Source: Campanula takesimana (lineage: Eukaryota; Streptophyta; Magnoliopsida; Asterales; Campanulaceae). Taken from it: a DNA stretch of 64,000 nucleotides. The stretch's first letter is position 1. Every line of letters begins with the position of its first letter. The notes under the pieces were generated by a model. It was not told where the DNA came from. It saw only the letters and a program-made list of their open reading frames with translations, and searched no databases. This document shows, in pieces, positions 34,254 to 45,552 of the stretch. The stretch lies in the NCBI GenBank assembly GCA_026119855.1, contig JAOWBW010000147.1:186001-250000 (forward strand). Reading direction: 5' to 3'. The translations under genes were made by a program, and so were the position numbers.

Positions 34254-36246
34254 ATGGAATGTTCTACTGCAAAAGATCTTTGGGATGAAATTGAAGATTA
34301 CATCGAAGGAGATGAAGCTTGCAAGGAAAGAAAAAGATTTGTAATTCAAAGAAGATTCAACAACTTTGCTAAGATCCCCGGTGAATCACTTAGAGCCAGT
34401 TATGATCGTTATTGTGAGATCGTAAGTACTTATACAGCACTTGGAAAGAAGCTTACCAAGAAAGAGATCAATGTAAATTTTCTTGCTGCTCTTGGTTCTC
34501 AATATCTTCACAAAGGAAACACTCTTGAAGATACAAAGCTACTAGATGATATGTCACTCAGAAGCCTCTATGCCAACCTCAAAGTCTTTGATATCAAGCT
34601 TCATAACATTGAAGAAATGGAAGGAAAGACAAAGAGCTTATCGTTGGTCGCTAAAAAGGAAGAAGTGATCGAGGAAGAAGATCCAAAAATCTCCACATCA
34701 GAGTTACTTGATATGGATGATGATGATTTTGCTATGTTCGTGAAAAGATTTCAAAAGTTTAGAAAGACAGCAAGACCCGGATCATTAAGCAAGGCTCCAA
34801 CAAGGTTTTCAAGGAGCAGCACCTCAAAGAAGAAAGAGAACTTCAACTTCTCTAAGAAGAAAGAAGATCTTGTTTGTTTTAATTGTAGGAAACTAGGTCA
34901 TTTCGCATCAGAATGTCCAATTCCCAAGTATGAGTATATGAAGAAGAAAAGCAACTTCACTCCAAGGTATTCAAAGCAAAAAGGAATGATGGCTGAAGAA
35001 GACTCTACCTCAAAAGAGTTAGCTACTTGGATAGAGTCAGATTTTGATGAAAGCGATGAGGATTCTGAAGAAGGTCACATTTGTTTAGTCGTTTGTTCCG
35101 ATGATGAGGATGATCATGAAATTCAATTCTCAACAAGCATGAAACCCAAACGGAAGAGCTATACGGCCGATGAACTTGCTGATAAAGGTTTCCTACCTCC
35201 AATTCAAAAGAATGGTGATCTTCTATTTTCAAGATGTGATGTGAGTTCTTCAAAGAAAGCTCTACTAAATCCCAAAGTGAAGGAAGCTCTACCTACAACA
35301 CCTAAATTCAAGTTTGACATTTCCCCTGATGAACAAGAAAAGATGTTTATGAAAGCTGAACAGGTAATTAGTAAGTTTACTGGCATGAAGGAAGCTTTAG
35401 CACTTTCAACTGAAGAAATTTCCCATCTTAAGATGGAGAAATCTCTACTAAGATCCGAACTCACCCTCCTTAAGGAGAAGATCAAGAGCATGACTCCTCT
35501 TACTGATCGAAACCATTTCTTGGAAGAACAAAATGCTATATTTAAAGTTAAAAATGAAGAATTGGTTGCTGAGATAAATGATCTTAAAAATATCACTAAT
35601 GAGTGGACCAATTCACGTGTCACCATGGAACAAATCTTAGAATCCCAAAAGTCAAGTGGTGATAGAGAAGGCTTGGGATTCCAAACTAGTGACAACTTTA
35701 AATGTGCATCTTGTTGTGAAAGAGATGAGAAATTTATCCAGCAAACTTTGAAAGAGTCAAAGGCTAAACATCATGTTTCAAAGGGTCAAGGACAAGAACC
35801 AAAGAAGAAACTAGATTTCAACTATGTCTATCCTAAGAAACAAACTGGCAAGGCAAAGTTGAAAGGTAATGCCATGGATGAACCTACCGCAGGAGCAAGC
35901 TCCAGCAAGGTAGCTGAGTCACCCTGCCGCATGAACTTGCCGCGAGGTCAATCGGCCACACCATGGAAGCTGGCGACCACATGGAAGCCGGCGACCGCAA
36001 GTAGTGGCAAGGCTGTAAAGTTCAAAAGGATGAACTTTGTAAGGGAGACCGTATCCATCCCAGTTAATGATATTGTGCTTAAGAATTCAACAAAGTTTGT
36101 TAACCTTTAGTTGGGTGGCTTCCACCATTGTTCTGTGTGTGATGATTATGGTCACAAGGCTGCTGAATGTCTTTTAAGATTCACACCAAATCCCAGAAGG
36201 CTTAAACCACCTTCTGTGAGGCAAGTGTGGGTTGTCAAAAGATGCT
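34254..36246 (+). pseudogene. SIRE-type gag, 5' truncated
   Basis: Open from 34254 to TAG 36108-36110 (618 codons), then readable in the same frame to TAA at 36244-36246. UBN2-like gag: DLWDEIEDYIEGDEA, RRFNNFAKIPGESL. Zinc knuckle CFNCRKLGHFASEC (CX2CX4HX4C) near 34875-34920. Acidic stretch ESDFDESDEDSEEG. A coiled-coil-like segment (SHLKMEKSLLRSELTLLKEK) near 35425-35480. A second Cys/His motif HHCSVCDDYGHKAAEC lies after the TAG. Codons rich in ccgc (near 35885-36000) mark the C-terminal spacer. Confidence 0.88.
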
Positions 36247-36300
36247 AATCTTTAGGACCCAAAATAATAAAGGGGACCTCGATCTTAAATGTTTATTTTG

Positions 36301-39300
36301 TAGGTCCTCTGCCTCATGGCTTGTCACTCCAATAAAGCTACATGTTTATGGTATCTAGACAGTGGATACTCAAGGCATATGACTGGAGATATCAACCTAT
36401 TGGAAAGTGTCCGTAATGAAAAAGGTCCAGCAGTTACTTTTGGTGATAACAACAATGGAAAAACCATCGTTTATGGAGTCATCAGAAAAGGAAAAATAAC
36501 AATCCAAGATGTTTCTCTAGTTACCTGTCTAAAACACAATCTTCTCTCAATCTCACAATTTTGCGACAAAGGATTGCAATGCCACTTCACTTCAACTCAT
36601 TGCTTAATCAAGGATGGCAACTCCGGCGTCACTTTGCTCAAAAGGATTCATAAGAAAAATGTTTACATTGTTGATTTCAATTCTTCTTGTATTTCTTCTA
36701 ATCTCTATTTTGTAGCAAAGAATGTTAGCGAAAATAATTAGCTATGGCACAAGAGTCTAAGTCACTTGAACTTCAAGTATCTCTCCAAGATTGGCAGAGA
36801 AAATCTAGTTTGTGGTCTACCCAAGGTAGCTGATCACCACGATGAAAAGTGCTCAGCATGTCAACTAGGCAAACAACCAAAAGCGTCTTTCTCCAGTAAG
36901 ACTACACCTTCAACTTCAAAATGTTTGCAGCTACTGCACATGGATTTGTTTGGACATGTCTCTACGGCAAGTATTGGAGGAAATAGATATACCTTAGCTA
37001 TGGTAGATGATTATTCAAGATATACTTGGGTTGAAATGATGATCTCAAAGGATGATTGCTATGACATTTTGACCTCACTCTTTAGACAGCTCCAAACACA
37101 AAAGGAAGATGACATCGTTAGCGTTCGATCCGATAATGGTACAGAATTCAAGAACAACGGTGTTACTCAGTACTGTGATGATCATAGTATTGACCACAAC
37201 TTCTCTTCTGCTGGAGTTCCACAACAAAATTATGTAGTGGAAAGGAAGAACAGAATGTTGATAGAGGCAGGAAAGACAATGATTGCTAAAGCAAAGCTAC
37301 CACAATATTTTTGGGCTGAAGCTATCAATACAGGTTGCTTCACTCAAAATAGATCCCTTATCAATAAGACCTACAACAAAACACCTTATGAACTTTGGAG
37401 AGGAAGAACCCCCAACATTGCCTACTTCAAGATTTTCGGATGCAAATGCTACATTCTCTACAAGGGTAAAGAACATCGAGGTAAATTTGCTCCTAAGGCC
37501 GATGAAGGTATATTTGTTGAGTATGCTAAACACTCAAAAGCTTTTTGTGTATTTAATAAAACCACTCTTAAGATAGTTGAATCCGTCCATGTAACTTTTG
37601 ATGAACATTCTCTCCTTTGGCCACATTTGGCTCCTAATGTTGCTGATGATTTTATTGAGCTTAATGAGACACGTACAAATCAACCACAAAATCAATCAAC
37701 TCAAGGAAATCCATCTACCTCAACTGTACCTCCACCTACCACACATGAAGCACCGGAAGCTACCACATCTGTTGCTACCTCAAATGGATATGAAGTTGAA
37801 ACACCCATAAATGTGGAAGAACCAATCCCTCAACTTACTTATGATTGGGATGGCACAAATGATGTACCAATAGAAGACTTACAACCACCATCAACTCAAC
37901 CAGACTTACCTCATGAAGTGCGTGAGGTCAGAGATCACCCAATTCAGAATATCATTGGTGACCTACATTCTGGTGTTAACAAGAAGTTCAAACTATGATG
38001 CACTTACCGCATTCATATCTAAAATTGAACCCAAGAAAGTTGATGAAGCACTCCAAGATTCAAGTTGGGTCGTTGCTATGCAAGAATAAATCAACCAATT
38101 TGAAAGATGTAAAGTCTGGACTTTAGTTCCAAGACCAAAAGATCAAGGAGTGATTGGTACAAAGTGGGTGTTCAGAAACAAGATGGATGAGAATGGAAGC
38201 ATCACAAGGAACAAAGCTAGGTTGGTTACACAAGGCTATAGACAAGAAGAAGGCATTGATTATGATGAAACTTTCGCCCCCGTTGCAAGACTTGAAGCTA
38301 TACGGATATTCTTAGCTTATGCCTCTTACAAAAGATTCAAGCTATATCAAATGAATGTAAAGAGTGCATTTCTCAACGGTGAACTTCAAGAAACAGTCTT
38401 TGTTGCTAAACCACCCGGATTTGAAGATCAAAAATTTTTAGATCATGTCTACAAACTCCGTAAATCTTTGTATGGACTCAAACTCACTCCACGAGCATGG
38501 TATGATACTCGATATAAATTTCTCCTAAAGAAAGGTTTCAAGCATGGTAAGATTGACACAACTCTATTCATTGCTAAATATCATGATCATACTTTACTTG
38601 TTAAAATATATGTAGATGATATTATTTTTGGTTCTACTAATGAATTGTTGTGTAAGCGATTTGAGAAACTCATGAAAAGCAAATTTGAGATGAGCATAAT
38701 GAGAGAATTGACATTCTTCCTTGGACTTCAAATAAAACAATGTGCTGAAGGCATCTTCCTCAACCAAGCAAAGTACACAAGAGATCTTATCAAGAAATTT
38801 GGACTTGAAAATGCAAAGGCATACGACACTCCTGTGGCTACTGGTAATAAGCTAGATAAAGACTTGAAAGGTAAGAAGGTTGATCAAACCTTGTACAGAG
38901 GTATGATTGGCTCTCTTCTATACTTAACTACTAGTAGGCTAGATATCATGTTTAGTGTTTGCGTTTATGCTCGTTATCAAGCTGATCCTAGAGAAGCACA
39001 TCTTATTGCTGTAAAACGTATTATTCGATATCTATCTGGGACTACTAACCTTGGACTTTGGTACTCCAAAGATTCGAATTTTGATCTTATAAGTTACTCA
39101 GATGCAGACTATACAGTATGTACCATTGACAGGAAAAGCACAAGTGGAACTTGTTATTTCTTTGGAAATTGACTAGTTTTATGGGCAAGCAAGAAACAAG
39201 CCTCAGTCTCTGTATCTACCACAGATTATGAATATATAGCTGCTGGAAGCTGCTGTTGCCAAGTGCTGTGGATGAAGCAACAATTGGTTGACAATGGAAT

Positions 39301-39335
39301 TAAAGAAGAAAATTGTCCAATCTATTGTGACGATA
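36301..39335 (+). pseudogene. SIRE-type pol, disrupted
   Basis: Protease YLDSGYSRHMTGD near 36352. A TAG at 36739-36741 replaces the Trp seen in the 48030 element just before LWHK. Integrase: zinc-binding HLNFKYLSK...CSACQLGK, first Asp in HMDLFG, second in SDNGTEF near 37132, Glu in YVVERKN near 37240. A frameshift falls near 37988 and a TAA at 38087. RT from KWVFRNKMDENGS; active site YVDDIIFGS near 38611-38637. RNase H has SYSDADYTVC but a stop at 39169-39171, and the C-terminus is cut off at about 39336 by a deletion. Confidence 0.9.
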
Positions 39336-41084
39336 GATTGGAGATTCTGAGAAAACCAAAGATGAACCACCTGTGGCTGCCGCACCCATTAAAGGAAAAG
39401 AGAAAGTTACCATCTCTCACTAGACCGCATCTGCACGGTCTAGCAAACCAAACCCTAAGGCTGGTATCAAAATTAGAGAGACTTCTGCCTCTCTTGAGAA
39501 ATCCACTTCCACTTCTCCCAAACCAGCAACTGCCGCACCTTCCATCTCCAAGAAGCCAAGTATGGTTGCTGCAGTCCCTCAAGCTTCTAAACCTACCAAG
39601 CCCTCAGCTCCTCTCAGACCATCTAAAGCTGCTGTACCCTCTTTTACTAAGCTCAAGCCCTCTACCATGGCAACTTCTGAGGGGGAGACCCAAAAGAAGA
39701 GACCTCACTCTCTTTCTCCTGTCAAGACCACTCTAAAAAAGGCTAAGGTAACAAAGCCTCAAGTCCTCGTTCCTTCCCCCACTTTTTCTCCTGCTAGCTC
39801 TCCTCAAGAAGAGGTTGATGTTGTTATTCCTGAGGCTACCGCAAAAACAAAGTCCAAACCTCCTTCTGCCGCATCAAAGACCAAGGAACTGACTCTTGTG
39901 GATGAGAGTAGTTCTGAAGAGCAAGTTGAAAGTAGCTTTGAAGCTACTGGGGAAGTTTTTCCAGAGAAAATTCAAGATGCTGATGAGCATGATGATGAAG
40001 ATGTTGCTCCTGATGAATCCGATAAGGATGCTGCTGATAGTCCAACTTTTGAGCCCAAGGCTTTTGAAAAGCCTGTTGATGTTGAAGTTGTGATTCCTGA
40101 CAAAACTGTTGATGTTGAGAAGGATCAGATTCTTGAAGGCGACCGCATTGAAGCCATTTGTGATCTGACTAAGTCACCTTACCATACTACTCCTCTACGG
40201 TCACCTACTCCTCCTCCCATTGTCCCAACTGCTCCAACTCAATCAACCGCAGATCTTCTTGCCGCAGTGCAGCTGCTGGTCTAACACCAACAAGAAACAA
40301 ACTCTCAGGTCTCTCTTCTCACTTCTAACTTGATTGCTCTCCAGTCTGAGGTCACTGAGATTAAAACTACTCAAGCCCTCTCCAACATCAGATTACATCT
40401 CTTCCCTCTCAGTTGATTGATACCATTAAGGGGGAGAGTGAGTACATAACAAAGGCTATTCGTGACTCTATCTCTGGATCAACAAGATCCAGTTCTGCCG
40501 CACTGACATCTGCCGCTCCACCTCCTGCCGCACCATCTAACTCACAGAATACCATCTCCTCTGACTACTTGAAAGAGGCACTCAGAATTCAAACTGATGC
40601 CCTAAATAGATGTGTATTAAACGGTCTGGAGGAAGCTATCAAAGAGCTATCCAAAGCCATGGGTGCTGATAAGCAGGAAATGAAGGATGAGCTAGGCACA
40701 GTGCTAGGCACACTCAAAACTTCATTGAAAGAACAATTGTCTGTTAACATGAATGCAGGATTGATAGCTATTGCTGAGAAATTTATGCCCAAGATTAAAG
40801 CCATGACTGCCGCGATGCAAGTGCAAACCAACAGGATTGAAATTGCCAACAATCGAATTGAGGGTCAATCAAACAAAATTGATCTCTTGTCTAGCAGGGT
40901 AAACACAGCATTGAACAGGCTGAGTCGTGGAAGCACTCAAGGAGGACAGGGAAGCTCTCAGACTCAAGGAGAAGAAAATGACGAAGAAGAAGATGGAATC
41001 AGTGTTCCAATCATGATTCCCAGTCTACCTGCCCCTTCCTACCGCATTCCATTCTTCTCAAGCTTCTCAGATGACTTGATTTAA
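39336..41084 (+). pseudogene. Extra ORF downstream of SIRE-type pol (envelope-like position), N-terminus deleted
   Basis: In frame from about 39345, with a TAG near 39422, open 39562-40284, then after an indel 40413-41084. The first half is Pro/Ser/Lys-rich then acidic (DESSSEEQVESSFEATGE); the second half is helical with coiled-coil character (ALRIQTDALNRCVLNGLEEA, IANNRIEGQSNKIDLLSSRV). The position after pol and the low-complexity/coiled-coil make-up agree with the envelope-like ORF of SIRE elements, whose function is unproven. Its N-terminal part, present in the 57679-59136 relative, is missing. It is dense in gccgca words. Confidence 0.7.
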
Positions 41085-41529
41085 GTTGATCACATCTGAA
41101 GTGACCGTGCGTGAAGTGACCGTACTGGATATTTATGTTTTGTTATGTTGGGCTGTTTCAAAACAATTATTTTATGTTTGTTTTATTTGGATTGTAAGTT
41201 AAACTTTTGATCCTCTTTTGTTCTGTACTCCTACTCTCAAATGTTTGAATATTTATGGAGTATGTTACTATTTTCTGTGTTTGATGCTTTTTTACCTATC
41301 TTTGATTATCTTTCTTGAAATGCTTCAAATGATATTTCTATCTTGCTATGATTAGTATTTTGTTTTCTTTTTATAGGATGATAGAAATCTATGACATTGG
41401 CTTAGTGTGTGCATTGACTTGGGACATGAACTTAATAAAATTTTATTCATTTGAAAACATGTTTTTATCAAGTACAATGAATTAGCCTTTGTTATAGTAG
41501 GTAACGGTCTCAATCAAATAGGGGGAGAT
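41085..41529 (+). other. 3' untranslated region and polypurine tract
   Basis: Non-coding. It contains agtgaccgtgcgtgaagtga near 41097, related to the agtgaccgca words in the LTR. It ends with the purine tract gggggagat immediately before TGTTGGGTATG. Confidence 0.8.
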
Positions 41530-42780
41530 TGTTGGGTATGATTATTATAAACCACTCCTATTACTTAATTTGATTGATACCATGACCTAATTTTATCTGT
41601 TATGGACTTTAGGATATATTGTAAGAAGTTGTATACTTCATTTAGTTAAGTCCAATTTTAGATAGTCTAGTCTTGTGAAGATTGGCTCCTCAAATTTTGA
41701 AGAAAATTTTCTAAGGCAACCTACCTCACAAGTGATCACTCTTTGAGCAGTCACAAGTGACCACCTAAATCATCCACAAGTGACCGCACCAGATTCACTT
41801 TCAAGTGACCACATCAGTGTCACTCTCAAGTGACCGCACCAAGCCATTCAAGTTACCGAACTTGAAGTGATTGCAAGTCACTTAGCTTGCCTTATTAAGA
41901 CCGAAGACTGAAGACTCAACTCAAGTTTTGTTAAACTTAACCATGGTCACACGTGTGTCCAAAACCATGGTTAGTCTACAACATTGCAAGATTCAAAATT
42001 CAAATTTTGAATTCAACTGTCATCTAACGGTTTGATGGTACATTTGGACCACCACTACTCTGCAACAAAAAGGACAACTCAGACAGAGCTCCAATCAGAA
42101 TTCAACAGCTCATTGTCCTCCAAACTTGCTCCCCAAGATTTCTAACGGCTACCTCTCCTTTCAAGGCTATAAATAGTCCTTGAGTTCTTCATTGAACATT
42201 GATGAGATTCAAAGAGAGAAATTGCTGTTGAAATACTTGGTGATTGAAGATCATATTCAAGATTTCCAGATACTTGGTGATTGAATATTATATTCAAGAT
42301 TTCCAGAATCCTTCGAATCTTCAAGCACAACCTTCAAGTCTTCAACAACTCCAGAAACCTTCATCTACAAATCTCAAGCCTTGTAACACATAAGATTCAA
42401 TAGGCTCTAAATCATATAGATTTCGAAGAGCTTTTGATTCTTACACACACACACACCCCAATTGATCAATCACATAGATGACATCATTAGGGATACACTG
42501 GTCTATGTCTAGGATTTGATATTCATAGAAATAGGTTGTTGATTCAAAGCTTCATCTCTGTAATTTGTACTCAAGGAAGAATCAATATATACCTCATTCA
42601 AAATCCAAGACTGGCCATCTTGGTAAAGGACGTAGATCTTTTAACAGATCGAACCTTTCCAAATCCTTGTGTCATTTACTTACTGCTCTTTACATTTCTG
42701 CAAATTTACTTTCAATACTTGTTCTTATTGTTCATATTAATCTTGTTTAGTGTTTTTATCTTTCATATATTCAAACATCC
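41530..42780 (+). repeat. 3' LTR of SIRE-type element, truncated
   Basis: It starts TGTTGGGTATG, as does the LTR at 48030. TATA box tataaat at 42168-42174. Four agtgacc(g/a)ca words at 41750-41860. The shared block catcttggta(a/g)aggacgtagatc is at 42612. The expected end (ctttgggaccaaca) is absent because the sequence passes into the Tat tandem array at about 42781. Confidence 0.88.
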
Positions 42781-43165
42781 ATTAGATGAATCCGTTAGTG
42801 AATCCCTTGAATGAGTCTGTTGGTGAACCCTTGTATGTCGAATCCGTTAGTGAATCCGTTTGGTGAATCCGTTGGTGAATCCATTGAAAGAGTCCGTTAG
42901 TAAACTCTTGTTGATGATCCGTTGGTGAATCCGTTAGATGAATCCGTTAGTGAATCCCTTAGATGAGTCCGTTAGTAAACCCTTGCTGATGAATCCGTTG
43001 GTGAATCCGATAGATGAATCCGTTAGTGAATCCCTTGAATGAGTCCGTTGGTGAACCCTTGCTGACGAATCCGTTGGTGAATCCATTAGATGAATCCGTT
43101 AGTGAATCCCTTGAATGAGTCTATTAGTGAATCCTTGTTGACGAATCCGTTGGTGAATCCGTTTG
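42781..43165. repeat. Tandem array built on ccgttagtgaatcc
   Basis: About 20 units of 15-25 bp with gaatccgtt(a/g)gtgaatcc, the reverse complement type of the array at 31851-32620. Shorter and more uniform than that array. Confidence 0.93.
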
Positions 43166-43824
43166 TGTGTCTTGAGAAATGGTGATTTTAGTGGATCCTT
43201 GTGGACTGAATTGTTGCTCGTAGCAGTCTCTAACGTGTGCTGTTCGGAGCTGCGCTTGCTATTGACTTTATGACTTTTGTGGGGGTGCGGGCACAGTTGA
43301 CTGCGGACCGACAAGATGAGGTTTTCTCTTTAGAGGGGAAAATATCGAGATTGACCTTGACTTTAAAAGAAAATACACGCCCTAATTTAAGGTTTAGTGG
43401 GAGTTTCTATCTTATTTCAATTTAGACATGCCTTAGGGGCGGACCAAATTAATGTGTGCCCAACTGTGTCACCAAGGGTGGAGCTTTTGTGGCTTTGATG
43501 ATGGATGTTGATCTTGCTGATTCTTGGGAGTACCCAGACTTTGTTCCTGCATGATTTCTTCTTTTGATAAGGGATGGTTGAGGCATTTCTGGAATGGGAG
43601 GCGTACGCCTCAGCCAGTGACTGTGGGGCACGTGCGCTGCTTATGTGTATGCCGGGGGACGCGCGCCTCTGGGGAGCGAATTCCGGGGCTTAACATTTGC
43701 TGGCCAAAAGATCCCCAACAACTATAATATCAGTCTCTGTTCGAACACATTCCCCCAACAGCTATTTTCTGCTATTCTTGAACATCTTTTCTTTGCTCAA
43801 TTTTGCTTGTAATCCATACTTTCC
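43166..43824. other. GC-rich spacer upstream of the antisense ORF
   Basis: Homologous to 31268-31850 in inverted orientation. It holds gcgtacgcctc and gacgcgcgcctctgggg (43610-43675). No gene. 43732-43824 is the probable leader of the ORF that starts at 43825. Confidence 0.6.
43722..43731 (+). promoter_or_regulatory. Candidate TATA element, second copy
   Basis: ctataatatc, 93 bases before the ATG at 43825, identical in sequence and distance to the one upstream of 31267. Confidence 0.5.
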
Positions 43825-45229
43825 ATGGCCTCCAATTCTTTCACTCTTGGTACCAAGGTTGTTGGTGAGTGAGTACGAGAAGGATTTGTTCACCTTCGTT
43901 TATTCTTTCAAGACCCATCCTAAGAAAGCTTTCGTCAAAGACTTCGGGTTCCGAATTCTCTTCACCCTTCGGACGTTGAAACCGGATTGGGATTTGTTGA
44001 AGGCCGCTGCAGCCTTCTGGGATTGTGACAGTCACACCTTTAATTTTTCGGCAAATGAAATGGTGCCGACTGTTGATGACTTTGGTGCGATGCTTGGCAT
44101 GTCATTGACGGGTAAAATTGCCGTCCCCAAATACCATAGAGGTGTGATCGATTCTTGGTCCGATGTGTTGAACCTCCCTGTCAGAGATGTGAGGAAGATG
44201 TTGCATGGCACCGCGGTTGAAATAACTGAGTTGCCGATGTTCTTTAGTTTGCATTCAGAGCATACGGCGGTTCAGTCCTTTAAGAGGAATGCCATGGTGG
44301 TTTGCCTTTTCAGCGAGGTTCTGTTCGTGACACCCCTCGGGACTGTGGATGCGCAGTTAGCTGAAATTGTCTTGCAGGCAAAGGAGCAACAGTTTAGCAT
44401 AATCCCTCTCATAGTGGGGGAGACCCTGCACGGCCTTGATGAGTTGCATCGAACGGGTGAGATGTGTCAGGGAAGCCCCTTGCTTCTGACCATATGGCTC
44501 CGGGAACACGTCAGGATTTATTCTTCGGAGGGTGACATGTCTCCTTTTGCTGTTCACAGGAAAAAATTGCTGATTCGGGATTTGTCTGAAGACAGTTGGA
44601 AGAAGTTCTTTGCATCCCGGGTATCGGCTGACATTAAGTGGTGCCCTTCCCCCTGGGGTCTCCGTCCTTTCGTGGAATGGACTCTGGGTTTCGAGTATGT
44701 GGTCTTACCAGGCCTGAGAGACTCTTCATTTTACCATCCGGAGCGGGTTTTGAGGCAATTCGGTCGCCAACAGATTATTCCCTTCCCGAGAAGTGGGGTG
44801 CTCCGTCCAGTTTCATATATGGGTCCAGACTTTTCAGGGGAGCTTCAGTCGACATGGGGAGATGACCGCCATCGGTGGGCTTCCTCCCCTATTCACCGGG
44901 GTAGTATTTTTCTTCCCGATAGTTATCTGGATTACCTGTTTGGCACCCTTTACCGCGGCATCACTTGGGTTTACGTGCTTCGTGCTGAGTTTCTAGGAAA
45001 AGACTTTGAGCCTAGCAGTGCTTTGAGATATAGGGAGGCTGCGGCTGATTCGCACAAAATTTTGGCCGACCCTTTCATCAGTCATTTGGATAACTTTTAT
45101 GCTCAGAGGCGCGTAGCTGCTCAGAAGGTTTCAGTCCGCCTTAGTGTTTCTAGACCTCCCAAGAAGAGTAGGATTGAGAGCCGTTCGGGTGGTCCCTCGA
45201 AAGCTAAGAGAAAATTAGATTTTTCCTAG
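43825..45229 (+). pseudogene. Second copy of the antisense DUF7745/plant-mobile-domain-like ORF
   Basis: ATG at 43825 is equivalent to the first copy's start, but a 4-bp duplication (gtgagtga near 43866-43873) puts the first 15 codons out of frame with the rest. From about 43874 the frame is open to TAG 45227-45229, about 450 codons, with the same blocks (FWDCDSHTFNFSANEMVPT, LIVGETLHGLDEL, SYLDYLFGTLYRGITW) and basic tail. An alternative ATG in the main frame lies upstream at 43697. It is antisense to the pol fragment of the same element. Confidence 0.85.
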
Positions 45230-45552
45230 TACCACAAGATTGCAATTAAGATAGACCACTTGTTTAGGATTTTAATGTTTTAATATCTTTTATTGCTCAA
45301 CATATCTGTTGTAATGGCGAGAATGATTTAAAAGATGAATAAAAAAAATTGTATTTTGTTATGACATGATTGGGTAAACATTATTGTTTTAGACCGCACC
45401 CGAAGGTTGCCTACGTTCCTCTCGTAGAGAGGCTCAGGTCTCCGTAGCTCAAACAAATGAAGACCATTTTTTTTGTGTGTGCACCCTGTTTTTTGCCTAG
45501 ACCTCCCTTTCGGGTTTTCAATCTAGCGAGCGTTTTTTTTTTTTTTTTTTTT
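45230..45552. other. Spacer between antisense ORF and pol with conserved hairpin motif
   Basis: 45390-45448 carries the motif ggttgcctacgttcctctcg plus gagaggctcagg, the inverse of 29649-29703. Here the gcctctc/gagagg stem is better. One copy of the cctttcgggttttcaatcta unit and a 24-bp T-run follow. Confidence 0.7.

Larger units (their letters stand above)
34216..42780 (+). mobile_element. SIRE-type Copia, truncated at both ends
   Basis: Sequence homologous to gag codon 100 onward of the 48030-59209 element begins near 34216, so the 5' LTR, PBS and gag N-terminus are missing. Gag, pol and an extra ORF follow, then a purine tract and 1.25 kb of 3' LTR (from 41530). The LTR stops abruptly at 42780 where a Tat repeat array begins. 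An internal deletion at about 39336 fuses RNase H to the extra ORF. Several stops and frameshifts make it inactive. Confidence 0.9.

Noticed and set aside
42781..43165. CRISPR-like array
   Set aside because: The units are contiguous imperfect tandem repeats without unique spacers, in a plant retrotransposon.
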